Below, piece after piece: positions 31,200-43,286 of a DNA stretch of 64,000 nucleotides (positions are counted from its first letter, which is position 1; each line of letters starts with the position of its first letter). The notes beneath the pieces were generated by a model. It was not told where the DNA came from. It was given only the letters and a program-made list of their open reading frames with translations, and ran no database searches. A program made the translations under genes and the position numbers. Origin of the DNA: Glossina fuscipes (Eukaryota; Arthropoda; Insecta; Diptera; Glossinidae); the NCBI RefSeq assembly GCF_014805625.2, contig NW_023998567.1:1491934-1555933 (forward strand), written 5' to 3'.

Positions 31200-32000
31200 T
31201 TTTTATACCCACAACCGAAGAAGGAGGGGTATATTCATTTTGTTAAAACGTTTGCAGCGCCCAGAACGAAGCATCAGACACTCCACAAAGTATATAAATT
31301 CTTGATCAGTATGAAACTCTAAATCCATTTAAGCATGTCCATCTGTGTAAAGTCTGTTGTATATATTCTTCTGGCCGCAAAAATGAAGCTATCGACTGCA
31401 AACGTGGCAGAAATAGTGCAAGTTCTTGCATGCAGCTAGGCAGGTTGGCCTGCGACACCACCTAAGCTGAGAGCCCCTCTGTTTTTCAAAGGGAATGAAA
31501 AATTGAGTTTTTTGCTCACTACTTATAACCTATAGAAAATAAATGTGCAAAAATTTTAACTCATATTCTATGGGCGTTGCTGTAGCATTCGTCCGCAAAA
31601 AAAGAAGAAATTGAGCAGGCATATCCAGCATTATAGTGTATCAAAATTCAATAATTTTTTCAATGCATTTATAACATGTAAAAACAACCTTCAAAATGCC
31701 CCGTAAAGTATACAAATTCCAGCTACAATACTTGAATGTATCTAAACATGTCCGCCTATTTGTCTGTCAATCTGTTTGCGTAACTTTGTTGTATTTGTGG
31801 TAAACATTCTCTTGTTAGCGAAAATGAAGATATCGTCTAAACATTTGCAAAAGAATTTGGAATTAACCTAAACTTTTCAAAGGACGAGCGTAAAACGCCC
31901 ACTTGCCTCTACGGCAAAAACTTTTATGTTGAAAATAGAAGAATTCAACTGCGCCCCCTTCATATTATAGAGCATGAGAATTTTGTTCTTTTACTTCTTA
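31200..32000. repeat. Dispersed TTTTATACCC-type repeat, one or two units
   Basis: It starts TTTTATACCCACAACCGAAG, then has AAAGTATATAAATTCTTGATCAG, CATGTCCATCTGTG and CGCAAAAATGAAG..ATCGACT. A second, weaker unit with AAAGTATACAAATTC and CATGTCCGCC begins near 31,690. Related copies are at 49,908 and 54,600. This pattern is a common dispersed sequence in flies. No coding capacity. Confidence 0.6.
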
Positions 32001-32420
32001 TGTATTTTTTCGGGGTAAATGGTGATGGTTATAAAAGATTTCGTCCCGACAGAATTTAATTTAATGTATATCCGAATTCCGTGAGCATTTGTTCTTTTCT
32101 ATAATTCTCCCCACTTGTTAATTAAAGTTAAAGAGAGTAATTGTAAAAAAAGGAGAAGTCCGTCTATAGTTTTTTTAAGCTTTTGCTTATACTCCGTTAC
32201 ACATACTAACTAAGAAATCTACAAACATAAAGCATTCAAAGCCAAACCAAGCCAAAATTACAGATGGAGAAAGAAATTTTCAGTCATTTTAAATCAAGTA
32301 AGAACATGGCGTCAAGCACTCAACAAGAGAGAAAGAAATTAGATATGCAAAGGGTTAAGAGTTCTTTTTTTGATTATCTTCGCCGTCAACTAATTCTGGT
32401 ATTGAGTTGTTTGTCAGCAG

Positions 32421-32576
32421 TAGTGAAATATAAAGAGAGAAAGCATGCCACTTGAATTTGTATGAAAAAGACTAGTAAAATATAAAGAGAGAAAGCATGC
32501 CAGTGGAACTTGTATGAAAAACACTAGTAAAATATAAAGACAGAAAGCATGCCAGTTGAATTTGTACGAAAAAGCG
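32421..32576. repeat. Tandem repeat, 52-bp unit x3
   Basis: Starts at 32,421, 32,473 and 32,525, each with TAGTRAAATATAAAGAGAG, AAAGCATGCCA and TTGTATGAAAAA. Differences are scattered single bases. No gene is visible between 32,000 and 33,040 apart from this array. Confidence 0.85.
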
Positions 32577-33559
32577 TCACTTTTAAAGAGTTGCTTTCAA
32601 CAATCCATCAATATGCATTTATTAATGTAGTCTTGTGCGATATGTTCATGAAGTTGTAGTTGCACAGTCATGCTTCCATGTTGTGTGTTTCTGTATAACT
32701 GACCGCGGTCAACAGTACCGTTGATTGTATAATCCACACCTTTAAATGTTTCGTCGTTATTTATATTAAATTGCTTATGTCGCATTTTGTGACACACTTC
32801 AAGCTGTTCATATTTCCGGAGTAAACAAACACGAAAATGCAAATCTATCGTTTTATAATATTTGTTTATTGTAGTACGTAGTAAAATAATTCTACATTGG
32901 TTTATGATAGTTATAATTTATAATCTACCTTTTACCAATAAACTTCTCATTGTTCAGCATTGATCGAGGTTTTCTTATCTTTACTGTTTCTCCCAGTTCA
33001 AGTGCTAGAAGAAAGTTCTAAATAACGCTATCTCGTGTTCGTTTATTTATTTATTTATTTGTTTATTTATTTTAATTCTACCTATAGTAGAAACTCAACT
33101 AAACAAATAACAGTCGAGTTCAATTGGCTTATAATGCAAAACTTATATTAATTAATGATAAAATTTAGTATAAGTATAATAAAACAAATAAGAAAAAAAA
33201 AAAGAAAAAGAAAAAAAAGCATGTACACTATCAGCATACTTACAACCGGTACAGGACCATACTGCAAATGAACGCCTAAGCCATCGCAAACATGCATAAG
33301 CCTGACAACCGATAATACTTAACAACAATTCATTTTCGAATCGTAACGACTTTTTAAGCTTAAAAGCTAGTTTAAGTACGACATAGGTAAATCGCGCGTA
33401 TTAAGCACTGTTGCTTTAATAGACTTTAAAGAGTCCGATAACGAGAATAAGTGGTAGACGCCATTTAGGTTCTTGCAAGCGACTCTGATCGGATTAGACA
33501 GCTCATAATTAAATTTACACTGACTAAGCTTAACGAAGGTAAAGTGCCTAGAAAAGCGG

Positions 33560-36240
33560 TTAAGGACATTAAAGCTTATTTCACCAAGTAATGAAGGCGT
33601 GTCAATAGCACCATTTATTACTTTGATTACAAAGGAAACGACAAGAACAAACCTACGTTTCTCAAGAGATGGTAAGACAGCAGAAGCAACCTATTTTCAT
33701 AGGGGGGAAGAGAGTCAACCGGATCCCAACCCAAATTTCTAAGGGCATACCGCAAGAATTGCTTTTGAGCAGATTCAATTGAACCTACGTAGCACCTATA
33801 TGAAGGAGACCACACAACAGAGGCATACTCAAGTATAGGTCTAACCAAACACATGTACAGCCTTTTCGTAATGTAGGGATCATCAAGCTCTTTGGACCAC
33901 CTTTTTATAAAACCAAGCGCGGACCTACCTTTGCTTATCGAGAGCTCAATATGCAAGTTAAAATGTAACCTATGGTCAAATAGAACGCCTAAATCTGTGA
34001 TCGAATCGACGTCCTCCAACTTATGCGAATCTATGCAATACTGAGTAATGAATGACTTTCTTCTTGAGAAAGAAAGCTTTTTACATTTACTCAGATTTAG
34101 TTTCAGAAGATTTACAGAGCACCATGCAACCAAATTATTTAAGTCACCTTGAAGCTGATGTGATTGCGATTCAACAGAGAAGGAGAAAAACAGTTTCACA
34201 TCATCCGCATACATGAACATCTGTCTGGAATTAACCACCGATGGAAGATCGTTAACGAATAAATTAAATAAAATGCGACCTAAGTGACTTCCTTGAGGTA
34301 CGCCAGACGTAACGGGGAATTCATCTGGGGTGATGAAGTTAAAGAAAACCCTGAAGGATCTATTGTGCACATAAGAGCTTATCCATTTCAGTAAATAGAA
34401 AGGGAAGCCAGAGGCTTGGAGTTTAAAGATAAGTAAGTTATGGTTAACCATATCAAGCGCTTTGCTTAAATTAGTGTATATAACATCTGTGCGAGAACGA
34501 CTAGAAAAAGCCTGAAAACATGACAAGTAAACTGTAACAAGTTGGTGACTGTAGATCGCCCTTTCCGAAAGCCATGCTGGTGCGGAGAAATATACGAATT
34601 AATGGCAAACGCGAAATGCTGAGTCACAATACGCTCGAACAACTTGGGCAAGTCACTCAACTTGGGTATGCTTCTGTAGTTCTCAACAAATCGTCTACTT
34701 CCACTTTTGTGGATAGGAATAAGGAAACTACTCTTCCAACGCGAAGGGAAAACACCTAAATACAAGGACATGTTAAAAATCTTTGAGATCACACCACATA
34801 ACTCGACAGTGCAAGATTTAAGTACACATGATGGAATTCCATCACGTCCAGACGAACAACTGTACTTTAGAGAACTCAACCCTTTAAAAATCATCCGTCA
34901 TCATCAGTCATCTTCCGAAATAACCAAGTTAGGTATTGGAACCGAGTTAGTTATAGGATATGGGTAGTTTGCTGATAAATCGAAATTAGCAATCGAAAAG
35001 TTTCGTCGGAAATACTCAGCAAATAGATTTGAGATTTCAAAAGCTTTCGAGGAATCAGAGCCATTAAAAGAAACATCAGAGGGATAAGTGGATATTTTTC
35101 TTTTAGAGTTAACAAATTTAAAAAAGTATTTAGGATTAGTAAACAGAGAGGATTTAATGAACTGAAGGTATCTGCAGTAATAATGGTGGTTGAGGGAGTT
35201 AAATCTATGCCTTGCCGCCGAGTAAGCGAAATAGTCGAGCGCAGAACCACTTTTCGAATATTTTTTAAATAGCGAGTTTTTCCTATTCTTGTGATATTTA
35301 AATGTCTTATTAAACCACGAGGGACACCTGCTTCGAGGTCGGCACTGCTTGATCGGAGCAAATGCAGCAATAGCTAGATTTAATGTATTGTAAAACGATG
35401 ACAATAAGCTTTCAATACTTCCGGTTGAGAAATCAATCCTCAAATGTGAAAGACAATGTTTTAGCAATACAATATTGATTTTATGAAAATCATAATATTT
35501 ATTTAAAAAAGTTTGATTTGGCACATTAAGGCATTTCAACGAACCATCAATCATATGATGAAAGAAAATGCATATTGATGGATGATAAGGATCCTCAGGT
35601 AAACTAAAAGATGGACAACGATTTACGTTAATCTCGGGAAAATTGGCAAAGCAGAGATCAAGAAGTCTACCATTACAATTAGGGGTGCGATTATATTGAC
35701 CCAAATTATGATCAAACAATTCACTAAAGAACACAACAGCCCTATCAGACGTTGAAGTATGAATCAAACAGCCAGAATTACCACTGTTACACCAAGTGAC
35801 TTGAGGCAAGTTGAAGTCACCCAATGCAACGGCCAAATCGGTGGGTCTAGACAGCTTGGCCACTTCACAAATGAGGGCAGCGTGTTTCTTGTAAATGGGG
35901 ATATCAGAATTTGGGGGAATATAGGATCAGGTTATAAATAGATGTTTATTAGGCATTTTCGCACAAATGGCGATAAATTCAACGTCAGAAGAAGTTGGAA
36001 ATTCAATTAAATTGGACGGGACTGACGCAGATATGGCAATTAATACACCACAACCAATGCGATTCCCTCGATCATTTCTAAAGATTTGGAGAGAATTATG
36101 AAAAAGTTCTGATGAATGAAGATCGGGTTTTAGCCAAGTTTCGGTGAAGGCCAAACAGAAACACTCCGTGCTCCCTGAATTTAGAAAAGTAGAACGAATT
36201 TTTGAATTTAGGCCCCTAACATTTTGATAAATGAGAGATA
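33560..36240 (-). pseudogene. LINE alpha ORF2: endonuclease and reverse transcriptase (broken)
   Basis: Endonuclease start: LSLIYQNVRGLNSKI, AFTETWLKPDLHSSELF, GCGVLIAIS. Next frame: ALGDFNLPQVTW and RLLDLCFANFPEIN. RT in two frames (34,894-34,466 and 34,526-33,627): FRKGRSTVTNLL, SKALDMVNHNLL, SGVPQGSHLG, YADD in MFMYADDVKLF, RPILEYASVVWSPSY. Breaks lie near 35,900, 34,900 and 34,500. The same SKALD variant of motif A as in copy 1 shows it is a family trait rather than damage. No RNase H. Confidence 0.85.
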
Positions 36241-36334
36241 GTGGGCCTGAAGAAACATTTAGTTTTTTGAAGGCGACGAGACTAATGCTTTGGTATTATA
36301 TTTGGATAAATTCCTTAATTAAGGATCCTACTGG

Positions 36335-37120
36335 CTACAGTGGTTTGTTTAACAACATATCACTGTTTTCAGTCGGAACTAATATTTTAAAAGAGCAGAT
36401 TGCCCTAGATTGATAAGGAGCCATTTTGAAAATGCTAACGCGCTTTAAGTTGACTGATGGGACTTTCGTGGCCAGATAACTTTTTATGTTATCCACCGAT
36501 GTTTCAGGCGGCAGTCTTGACACAAATATAGCTTTTCTGGGAGGAATTGCCGTCAAGCAAATGTCATTACTTGGAACAGGAGGGGGGTTCACGATAGGAG
36601 AGTTTAGAATTGGGGAGAATATAGATGGGGTTATCGCCCTTGTACCGGCAGCTTGTGAAATTTGCCCAGTCTGGTGACCAGCTTTCACACGCGAACAGCC
36701 AAGGACAGAGGATTATTTATTTTTCACTTCATTACTTTTAGGCGATGGCGCTTGATTAGAGTGAGTGGCGCCTCTGGGCGGAGATACCCTTGCCAATTCG
36801 GCGTAGCTTAAAACCGACGGACTTGCCGGTTTGTTTGTAACTGTTTTGCTACCAACCGACTCAGCAATATCGGAAACATTACTGTTCATTTTAGAGTTAG
36901 AGGGAGTGGTAACATGTACCAACGAACCAGATTTGGAGAAACCCAGAGGTGACGTCCCACACGCTACGCTACGAATAGAAGATGAGTGCCCAATAAAACG
37001 ACACTCATCCAACCTAGACTTAATTAGGTCAAACTTTTCCCATAAGGAGCCGAGATTTCTACTCAATTCCGAGAAACCATTACGCGTCTCCGTGAAAAGT
37101 TTATAAAATCCGTAAACCAT
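36335..37120 (-). pseudogene. LINE alpha ORF1
   Basis: ATG at 37,120 opens 135 codons with a coiled-coil-like start (SRNLGSLWEKFDLIKSRLDE) and a Ser/Pro-rich stretch. After TAA at 36,713 the same product goes on in 36,688-36,335 with KAIFVSRLPPETSVDNIKSY and SRAICSFKILV, a compact fold seen in ORF1 of several insect LINEs that resembles an RNA-binding module. No CCHC knuckle is visible, unlike LINE C. The role would be RNA binding. Confidence 0.65.
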
Positions 37121-37350
37121 CTTAAGCCTTTAGACGGATCAGCGACTGCGTCAGCAGCACGGCCGAGAATACCGGCACACTTTGCGTGACCAAAGCACTC
37201 GCAGAGCCAACAAGAAACGAATCGATCAGATTCCGGGCCCGTTTTCGCCCGATAAGGTGTGTATAAACACTCCGTGTCCAGTCAAAAAGGCAGTTGTGGA
37301 TTATAAAGAACAGACAGGCAAATCGCAAAAAAAAAAAAATCCTCAACATA

Positions 37351-37742
37351 AAAATTTATCAACCAATTTGTGCAAGACTTCTCTGTTACGTTGACACTGC
37401 AACGAGAGATCAATAGCAAAACAAACTACAAACGCCGAAAAAATAACCAGAGAAAAAGAGAGAAAACAAAAAAAAAAAGAGAGATTTATATCAGAGCTCA
37501 AAATTTTTGTTTGCAAAAATCCAGTGTATCAAAGCGTAAAGAAAAAATATTTCTTTTACTTTGACTTCACTCACTTTCCTATCAAAGTATATTATAAATT
37601 CACACACTATAAGGCAAAATAGCCGCGAAATTCAACAAAAAATTAGAATATTAATTGCCGAAACAAAATATAGACGACTATACCGCGCGACAGAGTTGCC
37701 AGACTTCACATTTGTTTCATCATTGTTTTGGGTGTGTGGTAT
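37351..37742. other. A-rich stretch between LINE alpha and element E
   Basis: No gene. It may include the LINE's 5' UTR. No clear target duplication of the LINE was found here. Confidence 0.45.
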
Positions 37743-38178
37743 AGTGTGGTCGCATACCGTTATATGCATCCATTTTAAAGTGCGACAGAATTATGCAATT
37801 CAGCATAATTCTTTTGCTAAAAGAAAAATAAAAATTATGTTGCACTTCACCTGGCTGAGTATTGCATTTCGTAATGCAATACGATGCCAGGCGCTCCATT
37901 TAAAACAATTATCATTTTGGATGGTGTTAGCAAAAGTTAGTGTAATAATTTGTGTATAAATAGCCAGGTAAGATTTGAATAAAGTCAATTGTCTAAAAGC
38001 AATTCAAGAAGCGAATCAATCCGCTAATATAATAAAAGGCGTTCCATCTGCCTAGTATCTTTGTTAGGGACTGCCTCATGCAGAGCTCAATTGACATTTT
38101 CAAGAGGCAGATCGATTTGGCGCACTGAAGCCGATCAGCTTAGGGAATATTACTAAATAAATAAAATATTCCACAACT
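37743..38178 (+). repeat. 5' LTR of element E (right limit tentative)
   Basis: AGTGTGGTCGCA to CCACAACT, about 436 bp. It contains GTGTATAAATAGCC (TATA, about 37,951) followed by AATAAAG (about 37,979), and the tract GTAATGCAATACG. A TGGCCACATTTAAG that could be the primer-binding site follows at 38,185. Confidence 0.65.
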
Positions 38179-39014
38179 CCAATTTGGCCACATTTAAGAA
38201 AGATTCATAGGGAATCTTCCCATAAATAAAATATCAGTTCGCCAACGGCATAATATTATTACATGGCTATCCTGCCCAATATAATCTTGGAATCCATGCA
38301 CTAACTTGCTTTTATTTTTCTGAGCAAAAAAAAAAAAAAAATTAATCCTGCAAACCATGCAAAATTTGTCACCTTTTGGACAACTCCCTTTTTTCACAAA
38401 ATGACGTCAGAAGGGCCCAAAGAAATTACAATCCAGCAATACATGCAAAGACAGCTCGCCAAAAAGGAACAGCAGCTTACCCTGATCCCCACCCAAAAAA
38501 AAGAGGAGGAAGATTGCTAAAAAATCAAAAACGCTTCACCTTCCTAAAAAGAACAGTACACCAACCAATCCCGCGGCTCATCTCCACCAAGTACTGGGAA
38601 GCGATAGACACATTAGAAAAATGGTTCGAAGCCAGAAAAACCAACAATAATAAACAAATATGAATTCAAAAAAACAATTTTTTTTTACAATATATAATAA
38701 AAATTTTACAAATAAAATAAAGAGTACAAACATATGTATGGAAAACATGTAAGAACTATTGAAATTAAGAAGATTAGATAGAATAAAATGAAGAATATAG
38801 AAAGAATATATTATAATATAGATGAATAATAAAAAGAATATTGAAGAATATATGAAAAATATATAAGAAACATTAAAATTAATGAGGGGATATAGAATAA
38901 CAAAACAAAAAAAAACAAAAAAATACAAACACAAATATGTATAGATAGTTACAACAAAAATAAAATTAACACGTCTTAGTGAAGAAAAAAACAAATTTTT
39001 ACTTCTTTAATAGA
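38179..39014 (+). other. Element E leader
   Basis: Includes a 95-codon frame (38,376-38,663) and an overlapping ATG frame at 38,400 (MTSEGPKEITIQQYMQ) ending after 39 codons. I cannot assign either. The rest is A/T-rich. Confidence 0.4.
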
Positions 39015-40190
39015 TGAAATTAACATCTCCATACAGAACCTTAAAAAAACTAGGCAGCAGAACCTATAAAAAAGAAACAATTGAAAGCCAGCTAGAAGAA
39101 TTAAAAAATTAAAGAACAAGAGTCCATACTATATTAGAAACTCATACAAAACCAGAAAAACCAGATTTATTAAACAAAATACAGACATTTAAGCAGAAAT
39201 ACAAAACAGCAAAAGAATTACTAGAAATTGAAGCAACCAAAGAATCTCTAGAAGACATAAACGCCAGCAAAATAGAAAGTATAATACAACCAAAAATGGA
39301 TTTCAACATAGAAACAGCCTCCAAGTCCATACCCACATTTACTGGGAATTATAAAGATATCAACAGCTTCATAAAAGTAGTTGAAATAATACATAAAACC
39401 CTAAAAGAAAAACCCAAACCACAATTGATAGAATACACATTCTACTGCAAACTGTCTTCAAATGTTCAAACCGCCCTTGCAAATGATATCCCAACAACAC
39501 TAGAAGAATTGAAAGCCAAACTGGAAAATAAATATAAATCAAGTTAAACAATACCACAACTACATTGAATATTAAACCAAACAACACAAAAAGGTACTAT
39601 CACAAGTTTCAAAGACAATATATTAAATATAATAGCAGATCTAAGTAATCTTCCCAACCCCACTAACGAACAAAAATCTGTCATTACCAAAATCAACGAT
39701 ACGTACGCCTTAACCATATTCAAAAACGGTCTCTACAGCTACATTAAAGCCACTTTCTTAGCGGTCCAACCAAAAACCTTTTCTGAAGCAATTGATATTG
39801 CGCTACAATATGAAAGTACGACCCAAACAAATTCGCATATATTGAGAATAAATTACCAAAAGCAAAATTCATACAATCGCCACAACAACAACAACAACTT
39901 CTACACTAACCAGAACAACAGAAATCAATTTCACAATAATAATCCCAGTAGAAACAATCAAAGATACAATAATTAAAACAGGAATTATTATAATAATAAT
40001 AACAAAAATTTTAATAGAAACAATAATAATGATCCCAACAACTACGACTACAATAATAGAATTTCAACTATCGAAATCAAAATAACAATAACAACAGAAA
40101 TCAGAGAAATAACATCCAAAACAACCACGTGCACGCCATAGAAACCAAGGGAAACGGATTTCACCCGGATTCCTTCAAGATGCCCCTGAA
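39015..40190 (+). pseudogene. Element E gag
   Basis: Begins MKLTSPYRTLKKLG and has a TAA near 39,110. The capsid part from 39,296 (MDFNIETASKSIPTFTGNYK, INSFIKVVEIIHKTL, TFYCKLSSNVQTAL, TLEELKAKLENKYK) is open to 39,545, and then continues past stops (ITSFKDNILNIIADLSN, YIKATFLAVQPKTFSEAI). It ends in a long Asn-rich stretch (39,870-40,100), usual for this group of gypsy elements in place of zinc knuckles. It is defective. Confidence 0.75.
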
Positions 40191-40965
40191 TTCCAGACGA
40201 AACATTTAAATCAGGCATCTACTGAAGACTTAACCCAAGCAAACTCTCATGTCTTCTCCATCTCAAAATTATCCAACTATATACTACTAAATATCCAAAT
40301 TGCAAGAAAACCAGAAATATCATTTCACAAGAACAGACATCAGCCTCTGTAAAGCACCCCTTGTGGAACCCTTCCCACTAAACAACTCGAAATGTATTAA
40401 CCTAACAGGAATAACCAACGAGTGCATAGAAACATTGGGAATATCACATTTAAATATAAATCCAGGGAACGAAACCACTCAACATTAGTAGACCAGAACT
40501 TCCCAATAAAAACCGGTGGAATTATAGGAAGAGATTTTCTACACAAGTATGCATGTAATATAAATTGTGGAAATTTCTCTCTTACAATACCATGAAATAC
40601 TTAACAAAAGCAACATATTTCTTCCTGCAAGATGCGAAAGTTTAAAAAAGTCCAAAGAGATATCAAAATAGGCAGTAATATTTTAGTACTAAGTAAAGAA
40701 ATACAAAAACGAATATTTTTAGCCAAGTCTATAATACCAAAAAACGAACAAAAACACATTAAAATATTAAATACACTAGATAAATACAATACAACATCTA
40801 CTAATCAACACCGAACCACTCAACACCTACCAACTCATACAAAACATCAACGTGCACACTCAACATAATAAACAACGATTTCAACAAATATTACAATCCA
40901 TAAAATTAGACACCGTTAACAACTCTCAAAAACAATAACTCTAAAAATCTTCAAAAAATTTCAAA
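40191..40965 (+). pseudogene. Element E protease and start of RT
   Basis: The frame at 40,300-40,488 reads FTRTDISLCKAPLVEPFPLN where the active site D-S/T-G-A-D-I-S is expected, so the catalytic aspartate is lost. IIGRDFLHKYACNI, typical of the protease C-terminus, follows. Further stops lead to KIFKKFQTV at 40,940-40,968, which is cut by element F and continues as FHPENEPLTANNFYTEN at 43,287. Confidence 0.7.
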
Positions 40966-40969
40966 CAGT
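40966..40969. repeat. 4-bp target duplication of element F, left
   Basis: CAGT, matching 43,283-43,286. Removing F and one CAGT restores an uninterrupted element E reading (KFQTVFHPENEP). Confidence 0.8.
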
Positions 40970-41032
40970 TGTAACCGCGAGCAAACCTTGGGTAGGGTGT
41001 CTGTCGGTCCGTGTCAACCGCAAGTATCGCAA

Positions 41033-41267
41033 TAACGGCATGCCGTTAGGCAAAATCGTGTGATTTTGTGGTACCGTTTATAAATCGCATGTTCTTGCGG
41101 GATATAATTGTTTTGTTCTTTTCTTCTTTTCCCTTTCATTAAGATAGGCAGAATCATGTGATTTTGCGGCATTCTTTTTTCTTTTTGTTTGCTTTTAGAA
41201 GAACCGGCAAAATCGCATGATATTGCGGGATTTTGCTTGCTTCTGCGAGAGTAGCGGCAAGCCGCTA
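41033..41267. repeat. Palindrome cluster of element F
   Basis: TAACGGCATGCCGTTA (41,033-41,048), perfect; CAAAATC-GTGT-GATTTTG (41,051-41,068); GCAGAATC-ATGT-GATTTTGC (41,148-41,167); GCAAAATC-GCAT-GATATTGC (41,207-41,226); TAGCGGC-AA-GCCGCTA (41,252-41,267). The middle three are variants of one motif. Confidence 0.85.
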
Positions 41268-42395
41268 TAGAGAGCAACAGAAAGAAGAAGAGAGGAATTG
41301 AGCAGGGATGAGAGGTCTTTCTGTTTTTTGTTTGTAAGATAGAAGGGAGAAGTGTCTGGCCTCTGCTGAGGTTCAGACGTGTTTTCGAGCTATTATAAAA
41401 ACGGATTGGATTGTCATTTTGAACAGTAAGAGTGGTTTTGCTTTTTCCTAAATGAATCGCTGAAACACCTATCGAGAACAAAGATTTAAAAAAACAAGAA
41501 AAAAGATAAAAATTTAACGAGAAAAGAAAGAAACAAAAATCAAAGCAACGTGAAATTTAAACAATAGACAAAAGGAAAAACATTAAATGAAAAATATATA
41601 GTAAAAATTCGACTACCAACGAACAATTATATGGCGGAGTTTCAAAATGATATATTTGCATATGACAGGTGCCATAAAGCTAGAATAATAATTGCCAAAT
41701 CTAATTGTTAATCTTAAAGCCAAATAAACAAAGCTGGAATTTGTATGTATATATATACAAGCAGCGCAAATGTTATTACATGGCCCGCAGTTAAAGCAGT
41801 AAAAAAAAAAAAAAACAAAGAAAAAAAGAATATAAAAGAAAACTTCTACGATAGCATCTTGCCCATAGATCGAAGAAGAAAGAAATAAAGAGGAATAAAG
41901 AAAGAGTGATTGAAAAATGTCTCTTAACTAAGGCAAATCGTGAAAGAGAAGCTAAAGCATAAGTAGATAAATTTACCATTTCTCTTTGTCTCGCGGTCAA
42001 ATTTAAGTGCATCTGTGCAGGTTTTGTTCAATTGCAATAGGGCGTTCATAGTTAAAACTCAAAAGTCAAGAAACGTCATGAAGCAAACAAATAAGAGAAA
42101 TCAGTACTAAGCCAGAGTATTGTGTTTTATTAATTCAAAAACGATAAAACTGCCTTCAAGAATAACGAAGTGAAGAGGTGAGTGTGTTGGCAGAATGCAC
42201 CAAGCAAAGCGCATAGCATTCGTGCATGAATATATTAATTGTAAATATCAGTGACGGTATGCGTACCAAAATAGAAAAGAAAGAAATAAAATAAACAAGC
42301 CTAAGGCATATCTATGTAAATAACATAAAATTATGGAAATTCTGTATAAAATATACGTGAGCTTCTTATTACAGTAGCTTTTGCGAAATAATAGA

Positions 42396-42595
42396 AGAAA
42401 AATTGTTAATATTGAAATATTTAAAAAGAAACACAATTATTGCAAAGAAATATCCACATTAATGTATGAGTTAAGTTACAAAAAGTGGTTTACAAAGAAA
42501 ATTTGTTAATGTACAAATGTTTAAAAAGAAAGAGAATTATTGCAAAGAAACATCAACATTAATGTAGGAGTTAATTTACAAGAAGTGGTTTACCG
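42396..42595. repeat. Imperfect tandem duplication, 100-bp period
   Basis: TTAAAAAGAAA.A.AATTATTG at 42,421 recurs at 42,521, followed in both by AAAGAAA.ATC.ACATTAATGTA and AAGTGGTTTAC. Confidence 0.75.
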
Positions 42596-43286
42596 TACCA
42601 AAAAAAAAAAAAGAAGAGCAACGGAGATTTGATGTACATAAATTGGAAATTATATCTCACCAAATGGAGTTATTTTTTCTTAAAGTAAAAAAAAAAAGGA
42701 AAAAAAAAATTTAAATAATTAGACCGAAACAAACACAAACGGCAATAACAACGATAACAGCAACGGCAGCTGTAATATGACGTATATCATTGATCGTCAA
42801 TGAAATTCATAATATAAAATTCAATGAACGAACGCTTTAAATTACGCCAAAAGGCAACCCAACAAGGTAAAGAGGAAGAGGGAAAGGGGTGAATAAGAGA
42901 GCGAGAGCGTAAGAAGAAGGAACCAGATGATGTAAGCAGCCACCACCACAGACTCTAGCAACGACCAGATTCACGGTCGGGTATTTTCATTCATTTATTT
43001 CCTTTTTTTTCCTGTTTCTTGTCCCATATTTACGGAGGAGCCCCGATGTGTGGCTGAGTTTAGCGTGCCACCGCTGTGGCTGAGGTCAGGTGAGGGAGTG
43101 TGCATGTGATGGCACCGTAGGGAGGACGTCGGACGGTTACAGACGGACTCACGGTAGACAGACTTACGATAGACTACTGATGAGACTATTCCCTTTCTTG
43201 CATTCTTTGTCATGAGGCTCAGAGAGCCAAACCCCGTTAAGAAATACGCTCTACCGGCAACAAGGGGACTGGGACCGTGACACAGT

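Larger units (their letters stand above)
33042..37350 (-). mobile_element. LINE alpha, copy 3: most complete copy (both ORFs)
   Basis: Minus strand. The 3' tail is ATAAATA repeats at 33,042-33,075. The 3' UTR and ORF2 end match copy 1 closely. ORF2 spans about 36,240-33,560 and ORF1 about 37,120-36,335; the 5' end lies near or beyond 37,350 and is not defined. At about 4.3 kb or more, the length fits a full CR1/jockey-type element. Several frameshifts make it inactive. Confidence 0.85.
40970..43282. mobile_element. Element F: 2,313-bp TG...CA element, solo LTR or non-autonomous LTR-type element
   Basis: TGTAACCGCGAGC at the left, CTGGGACCGTGACA at the right, flanked by CAGT. TG...CA ends with a 4-bp duplication are those of LTR retrotransposons; no RT, gag or integrase frame is inside, so a very long solo LTR or an internally deleted element fits best. 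The first 300 bases hold several palindromes (see findings). A 100-bp imperfect tandem duplication lies at 42,396-42,595. The start is repeated at 60,365. Frames inside (41,014-41,481 minus, 42,995-43,309 minus) are not like known proteins. Confidence 0.75.

Noticed and set aside
33042..33075. Microsatellite
   Set aside because: The ATAAATA repeat is the normal 3' tail of LINE alpha, present in the other copies too.
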